DNA of 14,016 nt from assembly GCA_024811115.1 (NCBI GenBank), contig JAKOGH010000056.1:1-14016 (forward strand), in the 5' to 3' direction. This DNA comes from Terana coerulea (Eukaryota > Basidiomycota > Agaricomycetes > Polyporales > Phanerochaetaceae). Within the stretch, counting starts at the first letter, position 1, and every line of letters begins with the position of its first letter. This document shows positions 1-9,175 of the stretch, in pieces. Below the pieces are notes generated by a model. It was not told the origin of the DNA and ran no database searches. It worked only from the letters and a program-made list of their open reading frames with translations. The position numbers and the translations under genes are program-made.

Positions 1-313
1 CGTCTAGGTGCCCGCGCCCATTCGAACCCAACACGAGGCGTTCCCATTTCCATCAGCCCTTCCTCTTCCCGAAATCACCTCGCCTTTTCTTTCCCGTTCC
101 TCTACCACTGCCCTGCTCAGGCGACCTACTGCCCGCCCGCCACATCCACGAACTGTACCAATTGTACCACTGATTTGCTACGGCATTTGCGACACCTTTG
201 CTCTACGCTTTCGATCACAGCATACCTGAAACATACCCCGGAACCTTGTGCTATTACCTGAACCACTAACGAACTCGCTCATTTTGAAGTATCTACTCGG
301 AGGATAGACCAGG
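1..313 (+). promoter_or_regulatory. Upstream region and 5' UTR of the gene at 314
   Basis: No convincing coding sequence is present; the open frame at 8-229 lacks an ATG start and reads as pyrimidine-rich low-complexity DNA. Long CT tracts around 50-115 resemble the pyrimidine-rich core promoters of filamentous fungi. Transcription of the gene at 314 probably starts within this stretch. No specific transcription factor site is claimed. Confidence 0.35.
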
Positions 314-3300
314 ATGTCTGCTGTTGGCTCGCCGCCCGTGCCTCCGGATCTGATGAGGACCTACATGCTTCGGTCCAGCACACCAGGTTCGTCTTCATTG
401 CAGCATGTTCTTGTCAACATGAGCTGACCCCGATCCACCGACGCTCTAGCATCTAACGAGAAAGGTTAGTGCACCACTTTACATCGCGTATTTCGCACTT
501 AATCGAGCTGTACCGCGCATAGTGCTACTGTATCTCGAAGGCATGCAGCGTAACCCTCCCCCGATGACGACCCCGAGGCCGACGCACTTTCCGTCCGCTC
601 GTCCCAAGCCTCCAACGTCCGGTCCAACAAGCCGCGCTCCCAAGCCTCCCACAGATCGAAACACACCCGCTCCCAACTCTCCAGAGGGACAAACTCTCGT
701 GTTGACTCGGGCATTGACGAGGAGCCGGGCGAGATTCGCTCGGACTTACAGGAGGAGCCGCAGAGCGAGGTCGCGAGAACAATTGCTATACAGAGCCAGG
801 CTTACGTGAGTATTCTGAAATCACTCTTGTGCCACGTTATTTCGCATTCTCCGACACGCCACGGTCTTAATCCAATTTGTGGTTGCCACCCGTACTGACA
901 TCGCCTGCCGATACAGGACCCGGATATGATACCTGAACGCGAACCTGGGCCCAATGACCCTCCTGGACCTAAGTTCGAATCGTTCTCCACTTGGGGCAAT
1001 GCAGGACCTCTTCCCGACACAGTTACTGCTCCGCCGCCGGCGTGGACCAACCAAGTGAGCTATCCGTCGTACCTGACGAAATTAACTGAAATTGGGCTAA
1101 CGCAACCTGATACAGTGGCAAACCCCGGGAGCACGCGCAGTAGGCGTCCCTCTGCCGGAGACGGAGATGGGGAGTCCCAGGACGGCCACAGGTGTACATA
1201 ATCCTTTCCATGTATGTTCAGTGTGGGCCAATTCTCGCGTGTACTGAACCATTCTATCTGTCTAGGAGTTCGGCATGGCGCCCGCAAACTATTCGGGATC
1301 GTACGCTGGCGGGTATCCCGATGCTGCTGCGGCTGTGCCCCTTCCAGGCTCAGTGGCGTCAGGGCCGAGTCGCAGGACCGGCGCTGCGCCTTCGAACGGA
1401 AACGTACGTTTCCATTCCAATCCTCCTGGGGATCCCAGCAGGGCTGCATGCTGATGAACATTACATACAGGCCTTCTCCCCAAGTCTTCTGCGCGTGCCA
1501 TGTCCCCATCTAAGTCCCAGTCCCAGCGCACAGGCACTCACTATCCGCCTTTACCTGACAGTACCATGTCCCCTGGACCCCAGCGCACGCTTTCGCCGGG
1601 CATGGCGTACGAGCAGGAGCGGCAGAGGCGACACACCAAGACGCCCAGCATTGGGCCCAGTGAAAGCGCGTCGCAAGTTCCGAGGAACCGCAGTGCGCAG
1701 TCTAGACGCACGGAGGAGAAGAGGGCAGAGGGGAGAAGTGGAAGTCGACAGGGCTGAACGGGGGAGTGGCTCACGAGGCGAGAAGGAGAAGTCAAGGGTA
1801 GAAGGTAAGCCTCCTTAGTCTTCAGAGATGGTAGCACTCAAACGACAATTTCGACTGTAGCGTCGAATCTCGCGCGCTCCCAAGCCCCTCCGATGTCCCC
1901 CATCCCAGGCTCTCAGCGCTCGCAGGCCTCGCAAGTCCTCAGTCAGGCTCCGAGGGAAGCGACAATGTCTCCACGTTCTCAAGCTTCTCGTCAGCCTGCC
2001 TCCGCCCTCCTCTCGCCCGCCCGCTCGAACCGGCAGATCCCCGCGAGCGCGATCGCGGCCGCGACCGCCATGTACACAAACGGCGGCGGCGCGAGCGAGC
2101 TCAGACCGCAAGGCGAGCAGACGCCGACGCCGTCGCGGCCTGACTCACCCATCCAGGAGCTCACGCAGGAGGAGCAGCGGCTCGTGGAGAACTACTTCAC
2201 GGGCTCGAACACGTTGCGCCCGCACGGCACTGGCCAGACCGCGCGGCCGACGAGCTACGCCCCAAGCGCGATGGCGCCGAGTGCGCTCGAGCCGGAGGTG
2301 ATGAACAGCCACTACCATGACGCGGAGCTGTGTGCGCTGCTGCATGCGCTGGACCAGCCGATGACGGAGCCGGTAAAGAAGGCCGTGCGGAAGGCCGTCA
2401 GAGCGAGGGGTGAAGCGGTTGGGGATGAAGTACGACAACGAGGTATGATGCTCAAATCCCTTCGGAGACGTTTGCTGACATTGTGCGGAACAGTCCATCA
2501 GGCAATACCGGAAGTCATACCATGATCACAATCCCGAGGTGCACATCACGCCTGCTTCGCCTCCCGCACCTTCGCCTGGACCCGATCCAGCTGCACTCGC
2601 AGCACAGCTTGCCGCGGCGTCCTTCGGTGACGTGCCACCCAGTTGGGCGAAGAACCTTCTCGACAATGTTGCCAACCTGGCAGCGAAGGTCGACAGTGTG
2701 GACACCAAGGTCGATCGCGTAGTCGAGCTCCGCTCCTCTCGAGGGGCCGGAAGTAATCTGACGGACAGCCGCTACCGGTCGAGGTACACACAAGACTACG
2801 TGCCGAGCGAGATGCAGACCGGTACTCAAGGCGTCGGCATGACTGAGGTGGATGAAGACATGTACACAGAACCACGGGCACACGATGGACATGGGCATAT
2901 ACTGCACCGCCATCACCCACAGGCGCACGTCCATGAGGATGGCGACGAATACTATGATGAGGATGACGGCGCGCAGGCCACGACGCAGCTGGAGGAAGCC
3001 GCGGAGGAGGCCGAGATGTCGCGGGGCGCGCTGCCGAGCGACTTCAGCCCGGGGCACCAGTACCTCGAGGAGGAGCTCTACAAGCTGCGCGTGAAACCGC
3101 ATCCGAACCAAAGCATGGCGGACACGCACGAGACATGGGAGGTCGCGCGCGGCGACGGCTCCGAGTTCGTCCGCGGCGAGCACGACGAGGGCGACACGCA
3201 GGCCGCGATCACCGAGTCCGGCCTGCCCGAGATCCCGACGCAGCAGACGGGCAACTTCACCGAGCGCAGCCTCCGCCGCTGCCCGGCAGCGGCAGCCTCG

Positions 3301-4197
3301 CGGGCCAGAGCGCGAGCCAGCACATCCCCGGGCAGGACGACACGCTCGGCGGGCAGATCTGGCCGACGCCGAACTACGTCGCGGACCAGGGCCCACCGCC
3401 GTGGCAGCGCATCCACCAGCGCCTTCTGAGCTGGGCGATCGTCTGGCCGATGAGCGAGCTCGAGAATGCGTTGAACAGCACTACGCGCGGACACCAGGTC
3501 GACGAGGTCGCGCTGAGCATCTGGTCCACCCAGAGCTACAAGCGGTACGTCCGCAGCAAGATGACGGAGAGCCCGCCCGAGCGGGTCGACCGCCTCTTCG
3601 TTCCGCCCAACATGGCAGAGGCAATTAGTACCGCGGTGTACAATGGACGGCACGGCGACGCGTGTGGAATGATGAGAGACCTGTGGATGCCATTTGGGCT
3701 GGAGGGCATGCCGCGGTTGATGATCGTTCTGGCGAAGCATAGGAACGATGAGAACCACTGGGTTGTTCACCGGTGAGAAGCTCTCTGTTTACTTCCTTGA
3801 TTGATCCTTTCTGACCACTTATCGTAGGTTTTCCCTTCCGGACGGATCCCTTACCACTTACGACACGTTCGCCGACAAATCCTTGCCGGACGGACGTCCT
3901 CTGGGCTGGTGGTTCGCCATCCGCCTCGCATGGCCGGACGCCATTTATCCCAACCCCGAGCGGCTCATGCAGAAGATGGTGCGTCTGCACCGGCCCATGC
4001 AGCTTCCCATCGACAACTCTGTTGCCGCCGCCGGCATCTGGCGGAACCTGCTTATGGGCTCGAGGGCAGAGCGGAGCCTCGATCTCGAGAGGCTGCGCGA
4101 TTTGATCAACCAGGAGGTGAAGAACTTGCGGCAGAGAAAGATGCTCGGCAAGCTGAGCATCGCAAGTCCGAGGCCGAACTGGGAGGATATGCACTAA
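314..4197 (+). CDS. Large disordered protein with C-terminal Ulp1/SENP-like (pseudo)protease domain
   Basis: I do not recognise a named gene. The model has ten exons with introns at 387-449, 465-522, 806-916, 1055-1115, 1212-1265, 1404-1470, 1805-1860, 2430-2493 and 3773-3827; all are GT-AG and phases agree. Exon 2 is only 15 nt. The ATG at 314 is the first in frame. Four single-base slips must be assumed: a missing C at 558-562 (otherwise TAA at 551 is in frame), a missing C at 1478-1481, an extra G at 1730-1733, and a missing base near 3270. The product is then about 1,098 residues. Roughly residues 1-550 are Ser/Pro/Arg/Gln-rich and disordered, with recurring MSP motifs. A short coiled coil lies near 603-630, and a His-rich then acidic tract near 679-708. 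The last ~250 residues are ordered. They contain H971 (in NHW), D988 (in YD), Q1034 and S1040, in the order and spacing of the Ulp1 catalytic residues, but with Ser for Cys. Whether it binds SUMO or has any activity cannot be told from sequence. Confidence 0.75.
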
Positions 4198-4367
4198 GCG
4201 GCGGATTGGCGGATAGACTTATAGTATACGGATTGACGGAGAGCGGCGGGTTGTTGAGTCACGACCTATTTACGAACTGCGATGACGGTGTTTAGATACA
4301 GAGTATCTTTGCTTTTGAATTTCTCTTCTTCAGGACGATTTTGCTTCCGCTGCTTGCAACTGCTTGC
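4198..4367 (+). other. 3' flank of the Ulp1-like gene
   Basis: AT-richer, non-coding sequence follows the TAA at 4195-4197 and runs to the left edge of duplicated copy A. It presumably holds the 3' UTR and polyadenylation site. No canonical AATAAA is seen, as is common in fungi. Confidence 0.35.
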
Positions 4368-4910
4368 GACGCACTTCTGTTAGAAGTCAAGATTATTTAC
4401 TACACTTTGTACCACGATATGCTACATCAGCGACTAGCACGTACTATTGTTTTCTGGCTGTATTTTCTTCCTTTACATCCACATTTTGCCGAACGATGAA
4501 GAAGTGACATGAGCTCGTCTCCGTAGTAGCTGACCGGTGACCACCTACCAACTTCTTCGAATTTATTGGAAGTTTGATCTCAAGAATGCTGCTTCTGGTT
4601 TTGGTAACCGGAGTCCTTAACGCTCAAGCTTCGGATGACCTAGGGACTGGCTAGGAACATCGGAGAACTCAAACCCGCAGTGCACACTGCGGCCACAGAC
4701 CTCTGTTGCTCGATGAGAAGCCTCAATTCATTGCAAAACAATAAAAATGAATAAGCTTGCACGCGCTGATGAATCAACGACAATAAGACAACATGTTTAA
4801 CGCCGCCAGACTACTGCTACTACGGAGTGGCATCTCCGCTACAGTCAAGTCTGTGTGTCACAGTACTCAGCGACCGTATCGCAAGGCATCTGTACCCCAG
4901 TTACGCCTTC

Positions 4911-5567
4911 TCAAGCGTCGCTCCCCTGATATGGGTAGCTAGTTAGTCAAGCACCTGAGCCGAGGTCAATGGGCCAACGTACTCCAAAGATCGTAGCATG
5001 TTTGGCATCGAAAATCTGGCCCGGTTGCCCCTTGCCCGGCGAGCTTCCCCTCGCACCGTTGTAGGCGTGCCCGGTACACTTGCCCTGGCAGATCGGCGCA
5101 GAGAAATCGAACGTGGCGTGCTTCTCGGAGTCCGAGCGGCTCGAGTGGAAGTCACTGCGCACGGTCACGGCAAGACTGCTGGGAAGATGCAGCCCCGCCT
5201 GCGCAGCATTCAGCACGCGCTGGACGGCGGCGGCTGTGGCCTGCTGTGCCGCCTTCTTCTTAGCCTGGCTCGCGAGCGCCGCGGCGTTCTTCTTCTTCGA
5301 CTTTGAGATCTCGGAGTTGGAGCCGGTGGTGAGGACGGGTGGCACCACAATATCCGCTAGGTCGTCGGTGAACAAAAGCTTGCGGCCACAGCGCGTGTCT
5401 CCAGAGTCGCCCGTGTCTCAACACTCTATTGGGCATACCTAATTTAGGGACAGCGCCGTGACGATGGAAAGCCTTATCAAGCTCACCTGGAACTCGGAGA
5501 TGGGAGCAGCCGCAACGCAGCCGGAGAGGACGACAGCGGCAAGTGCAAAAAGTGTCTGGAACTGCAT
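4911..5567 (-). CDS. Small secreted protein, unrecognised family (paralogue 1)
   Basis: Three exons on the minus strand: 5487-5567, 4983-5425 and a 15-nt last exon 4911-4925 ending in TGA; introns 5426-5486 and 4926-4982 are GT-AG with CTAA(C/A) branch sites. The predicted product is 179 residues. It begins with a clear signal peptide (MQFQ, hydrophobic core, then CVAA before API) and is expected to enter the secretory pathway. The mature part has a Lys/Ala/Gln-rich helical stretch around NSEISKSKKKN and then a conserved C-terminal half. That half holds LPSSLAVT, DFHSS, two cysteines in APICQGKC, GHAY and SSPGKGQPG. One T appears to be missing in the A-run at 5374-5377 (plus strand) by comparison with the paralogue. 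Reading through the second intron would give a different tail, but the paralogue conserves the spliced CGACGCTTGA end. I do not recognise the family; a secreted effector or cell-wall role would be a guess. Confidence 0.8.
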
Positions 5568-5711
5568 GGTGAAGATGTGTCGTCTGCGGTCCATTTCGTC
5601 AGCGCAAGTGGCAATGAGGGCAGCGGGTTACGTACGAGAATGAGCAGCTGAAGAAAACTAAAAGGTGTATAGGTTCGTGATTAATGAGCGACGAGAATGT
5701 GGACAACGTAA

Positions 5712-5726
5712 CTCAAGCCTGTTGAG
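5712..5726. promoter_or_regulatory. Palindromic motif CTCAA-N5-TTGAG
   Basis: An exact inverted repeat, CTCAAGCCTGTTGAG, about 145 nt upstream of paralogue 1. The same 15 bases occur at 8638-8652 upstream of paralogue 2, while nearby bases have diverged. The symmetric form would suit a dimeric transcription factor; binding is inference. Confidence 0.35.
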
Positions 5727-6272
5727 TGTGAAAGCGGGGTAGCACCAGTGCTGGGGATTTGCTGTGAGGTTAGCGTGAATTTATACCTGCTTCAGCCTTC
5801 CACACCGGTGAGTGATGGTAATGCGCTGCCTCGGGATTCGAAGTTTCAGATTTTTAGGCCGAGCCTGCTCGGGCGGAGGCGCTGAGCTGGCGAGGTTATG
5901 AGAGGGTTCGAGACAGGAAGGCTCGTGACATCTGCGTTTGACAGCCAACGTCATGGAATATCAATGGAAAATCGCAAAGAATAGCCTACGCGTCCACCGA
6001 GGTGAATAACGTTTACGGCAAACAGACTATGTAAGTGCATATACGCACATACAGGTGGAAGCCGAGGAGACATAACACCGTGACTGAACAGTCGGTGCCA
6101 TAGCCACGGCTCGCGCGCTCGCCCCGAGCGCCGACCCTTACTACTGAGGGCGTCGGGCCTGCACATCACCAGTCAGCACCCCGGATTACGCATCAGTACG
6201 CACATTTCACCGAAGAGCCGGCATCGTACGAGACGAGTTGCTCGAGGTCATCGATTGTCCCTTAAGCTGAAA

Positions 6273-6293
6273 CCTCAGGCCTCAGGCCTCAGA
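6273..6293. repeat. Short tandem repeat, 7-mer CCTCAGG x3
   Basis: Three consecutive units of CCTCAGG (last unit CCTCAGA). The matching place in copy B has only one related unit (AACTTCAGAGCG near 9148), so this is a small expansion specific to copy A. Confidence 0.6.
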
Positions 6294-6320
6294 TCTCAGA
6301 GCGAAGGTTGACGTTAGTAC

Positions 6321-6555
6321 TCGCTTGCTGCAATGAGCCTGGTCACGTAAATCACTTTCCCTACCTAAGTGGCTTCGACCCCACGGCAATGGCTTGCCAG
6401 TGAGAGATTGGCAAGAGTTTCGAGTCTGGCAAATGACCTAGTACTAGTACAAAGACAAGGATCGACTGTCATCCTGTCTGTTCCGACATGGTCAGCAACG
6501 GAGACTACGAAAAACCCGGGGCGACAGCGGCCCGGCAGGCCCGAGAGGCGCATCA
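6321..6555. other. Spacer between the two duplicated copies
   Basis: No gene is supported here; an open frame at 6369-6632 runs across the duplication boundary and has no family-like features. The first bases (CTTGCTGCAATGAG at 6323) resemble CTTGCTGCGATGAG at 9412 beyond copy B. The true duplicated unit may therefore extend slightly further, with copy B interrupted. Confidence 0.3.
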
Positions 6556-6823
6556 GACGCACCTCTGGTGGAAGTCGGCGAGACTATTTGCTACACTTTG
6601 TACAACGATATGTTACAACAACTAGCACGTAGTACTATTATTTTTGATATATTTTTCCTTGCATCCACCATTTGCTGAACAATGTGACATGGGCTTCCAA
6701 ACTGAGGGTGATAGCGTGGTGTGCACGAACTCAGAACTGGTCGAAATTACTACCAGTTTATGAGCTCATGACGGTAGCTGACCATATGTCAATTTCAAAT
6801 TATAAGGAAGCTTGGCCCCAAGA

Positions 6824-7090
6824 CACTGGGTATTTCTGCCCATTTTTCCAGGAGAAAAAATCTGGAAAATCGAAGTTAAGAATAAAACTGTAGTACAAAT
6901 TTTTCAACTGGCAAAATTTGAACCACTTGGAATGAAAAATCGCAGAAAGTGAGTACAATCTTGATAAATCAACCACACTGTCAAGATTGTACCATGATTG
7001 CTCACCAAACAAAACTTGGTTCAGCTCATTATTTTTCCACGGGATTTGTACTGGTTTAGCACAAGCCTCAATCGGTAGAAATACCCCGTG
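6824..7090. mobile_element. Fold-back, CACTA-like MITE (267 bp)
   Basis: The left end CACTGGGTATTTCTGCC and the reverse complement of the right end, CACGGGGTATTTCTACC, match at 18 of the first 21 bases. The element is flanked by a 3-bp direct repeat AGA (6821-6823 and 7091-7093). The CAC(T/G)G start and 3-bp target duplication fit the CACTA/EnSpm superfamily. It is AT-richer than its surroundings, has no transposase, and the inner arms also pair imperfectly, making it a long hairpin. Copy A lacks it at the matching place (about 4586). It must have been mobilised in trans. Confidence 0.7.
6953..6992. repeat. Perfect inner hairpin of the fold-back MITE
   Basis: GTACAATCTTGA at 6953-6964 is the exact reverse complement of TCAAGATTGTAC at 6981-6992, with a 16-nt loop. 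It lies near the centre of the element and forms the tip of the fold-back structure. Confidence 0.75.
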
Positions 7091-7211
7091 AGATCCAATG
7101 CTGCTTCTAGATTTAGTGGCCGGCATTATCTACACTCAAGCTTCAGCTCTTCAGAAATAACCCCGAAAATTGATTGGAATGGCACTGGGGAACTCAAAAG
7201 CGAACAATGGA

Positions 7212-7594
7212 TGCCTTTCCGCAGGGATCTGTAGAGCTCTACAGAATAGATTTGCCAATAAACGACCTCGGCAACGCGGCGGATCACAGCTACCGTTACG
7301 TCGGAACTCGACGCTGCGTTTACAGACGCGGGTCGACCCCCCCTCCCAGAGTAAATCTTGCATTTGCAAATTGCAGGCCTAGGTACATTTCGAGCACCGC
7401 TGCGTCTCTTAGCCAATCACATCGCTTAGCGCCATCATCCCGCCCTGCCGAATCTGATTCCTCTTGTTTATTAGCGACTGTAGGGGATCTGTATTTCTTT
7501 CGCTACGGTTTCGTACCTTTGAAAACACTTCTCATATACTGCTTTCAGCCTCCCGTCTGAAACCTGAAATCTGTAGAAAACCTGCGGAAAGGCA
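7212..7594. mobile_element. Second TIR element in copy B (~383 bp)
   Basis: TGCCTTTCCGCAGG at 7212-7225 is repeated exactly in inverted orientation at the right end (CCTGCGGAAAGGCA, 7581-7594). Similarity reaches a few bases further out, so the ends may lie near 7207 and 7599. A 16-bp perfect palindrome CTGTAGAGCTCTACAG sits at 7229-7244, and CTGTAG recurs near the right end. No transposase is encoded, and copy A lacks the segment. The target duplication is unclear (CAAT is present on both sides), so I do not assign a superfamily. Confidence 0.6.
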
Positions 7595-7837
7595 CCCAAT
7601 ACACTAAGACCACTGTCGCCCGATTTAATGTAATCATAGTCCTAATGAATGAACTTGCACGAAATGGTGGATACATGACAACACGACACGGTATGTATTA
7701 CACGCCATCAGACAACAAGCATTGCGATTTGGCACCGCTCAGCGAAGCTGAGTGCCATCGCCGCGTTAAGTCGGCGTGTCACAGAATCCAGTGAACGTAC
7801 TTATTGCAACGCGGCTATGCCCTCGGTCATGCCCGTC

Positions 7838-8499
7838 TCAAGCGTCGTTCGCCTGTTACGGGTGGTTAGTTAGTCAAGAACCTGAGCTGAGGTCAATGGG
7901 CCAAACATACTCCGAAAATCACAGCGTGGTTGGCAGCGAAGATTTTGCCGGGTTGCCCCTTGCCTGGGGAGCTTCCCTTCGGACCGGCGTAGGCGTGCCC
8001 AACGCACGGTCCACTACCGCAGATCGGCGCAGTGAACTCGAACGTGACGTGCTTCTCCTTGTCCGAGGAGCTCGAGTGGAAGTCGTTTTCATGGTCACGG
8101 CAAGACTGCTGGGCAGTTTTAGCGCCGTCTGCGCCGCATTCAGTACGACCTGAGCGCGGTAGGAGGCGGCTTGTTGGGCCGACTTCCTCGCAGCCTGGTT
8201 GGCGAGTTGTTTGGTGTTCTTCGCCTTCGACTTCTTTATCTCGGAGTTGGAGCCGGTGGTGACCACCGGATCCACCCTGACATCCGCCAAGTCGCTGGTG
8301 TACGTAAAGGTTGCGGCCACGGCGCGTGCCTCAAGATCCGCTCGTGCCTCGACACTCTGTCACGGTATACCAAAATTAGCGACAACGCAAGGACGATGTG
8401 ACAGTCTTCTCAAGCTTACCTGGAACTCGGAGATTGGAGCAGTAGCAACGCAGCCGGAGAGGACGAGAGTGGCAAGTGCAAAAGTGTCTGGAACTGCAT
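7838..8499 (-). CDS. Small secreted protein, unrecognised family (paralogue 2)
   Basis: Same three-exon structure as paralogue 1: exons 8420-8499, 7911-8356 and a 15-nt last exon 7838-7852; introns 8357-8419 and 7853-7910. The second intron is textbook: GTATGT donor, GACTAACTAAC branch site, AACAG acceptor. About 180 residues are predicted, starting with a signal peptide like that of paralogue 1 and ending in NDA. Conserved parts with paralogue 1 are API after the signal peptide, TTGSNSEI, LPSSLAVT, DFHSS, APIC...C, GHAY and SSPGKGQPG; identity is about two-thirds by eye. As given, two slips break the frame: a missing T in the signal peptide (A-run 8480-8483, plus strand) and a missing A in the run at 8086-8089. 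These could mean a decaying copy, but the same kind of slip occurs in the other genes, so sequencing error is more likely. Function unknown. Confidence 0.75.
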
Positions 8500-9175
8500 G
8501 GTGAAGATGTGTCGTCTGCGGTCCTTCTTGGTCAGCGCAAGTAGCAATGAGATCAAATGGTTGCGTACGAGAATGAGAAGTCAAAGAAAACTAAAACGTG
8601 TATAGGTTCGTGATTAATGAGTGACGAGAAAATGTAACTCAAGCCTGTTGAGTGTGGAAATGAGGGAACGAGGGTGGCACCAGTGCTGGAGATTTGCTGC
8701 GAGTATCAGCATACTCGGGCCGTGGCACTGGCGAAGTTATGAAACCTGGGGGCCCGATTCGCAAAGTTTTACAACATGTCCGATTGACAGCCAACGTCGT
8801 GAAATGTCTCGAAGAATAGCCTACGCGTCCACCAAGATGGTGAGTAGAGTCTATGGCAAACAGACTATGTAACCGCATATATTATACGCACGTACATGTG
8901 TAAGCCCACTAGACATACTTAATAGTCGGTGCCATGGCCGCCGCGGCTCACACGCCCTCCCTCGAGCAAGCAACGAGTCTTACTACTGAGGGCGTCGAAC
9001 CTGCACATCGATGCATCACTAGCCAGCAAGTGAAACAGAGTGAAATAGGCATCATCCTGGATTATGCATCAGCGCGTACAGATTGCTGAAGAGTTGGCTT
9101 CGTACGAGACGAGTTGTTCGAGGTCATCGACCATCCCTTTAGCTGGAACTTCAGAGCGCAGGTTGATGTTAGTAC
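8500..9175 (-). promoter_or_regulatory. Conserved upstream region of secreted paralogue 2
   Basis: Counterpart of 5568-6320. The leader near the ATG, GTGTATAGGTTCGTGATTAA (8598-8617), the inverted repeat at 8638-8652, AATAGCCTACGCGTCCACC (8815-8833), TTACTACTGAGGGCGTCG near 8980 and TCGTACGAGACGAGTTG near 9101 are shared with copy A. It lacks about 80 nt present in copy A around 5770-5930. Confidence 0.5.
8638..8652. promoter_or_regulatory. Palindromic motif CTCAA-N5-TTGAG (copy B)
   Basis: Identical to the 15-bp inverted repeat at 5712-5726 and at about the same distance from the start codon of its gene. Confidence 0.35.

Larger units (their letters stand above)
4368..6320. repeat. Segmental duplication, copy A (~1.95 kb)
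   Basis: This block aligns collinearly with 6556-9175. Shared landmarks in order are GACGCAC at 4368 and 6556, a stretch around CTACACTTTGTAC, ATGCTGCTTCT, AACTCAAA, CTTGCACG, the whole minus-strand gene, about 750 nt upstream of it, and GTTAGTAC at 6313 and 9168. Similarity extends through introns and non-coding DNA, so this is a duplication of a DNA segment and not just two related genes. Copy A lacks both inserted elements present in copy B and so shows the empty sites. Confidence 0.85.
5568..6320 (-). promoter_or_regulatory. Conserved upstream region of secreted paralogue 1
   Basis: Non-coding sequence that matches 8500-9175 upstream of paralogue 2 over most of its length. The best-conserved parts are the leader next to the ATG (GTCGTCTGCGGTCC), a TATA-like CTATAC read on the minus strand at 5667-5672 about 100 nt before the start, an inverted repeat at 5712-5726, and blocks near 5980-6030 and 6130-6260. 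Both genes probably retain the same promoter and may be co-regulated. Confidence 0.5.
6556..9175. repeat. Segmental duplication, copy B (~2.6 kb including two insertions)
   Basis: Direct-orientation counterpart of 4368-6320. It is about 667 nt longer than copy A. The inserted elements at 6824-7090 (with its target duplication) and about 7207-7599 add roughly 660 nt, so they explain almost the whole difference. The remaining sequence is collinear with copy A but clearly diverged, including in introns, so the duplication is not very recent. Confidence 0.85.

Noticed and set aside
926..1201. Retention of the 1055-1115 segment as coding
   Set aside because: The frame is open through it, but GTGAGC, a CTAAC branch site and ACAG mark an intron. 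Only its removal, with the GTATGT donor at 1212, gives phases that fit exon 6.
1192..1818. 208-codon plus-strand open frame through exons 6-7 of the Ulp1-like gene
   Set aside because: Strict splicing at 1470 would enter this frame, but its Arg/Pro/Leu-rich composition does not match the neighbouring exons. The alternative frame has G/C third positions and the recurring MSP-type repeats. It was kept only as part of the frame-slip discussion.
2443..2493. Donor GTATGA at 2443 for intron 8 of the Ulp1-like gene
   Set aside because: It matches consensus better than GTACGA at 2430, but it leads to a stop at 2523. The donor at 2430 joins in phase with the long downstream coding frame.
2515..3396. 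293-codon open frame on the minus strand
   Set aside because: It lies opposite exon 9 of the Ulp1-like gene, is Arg/Ala-rich as expected of an antisense frame in GC-rich DNA, and has no motif or splice structure.
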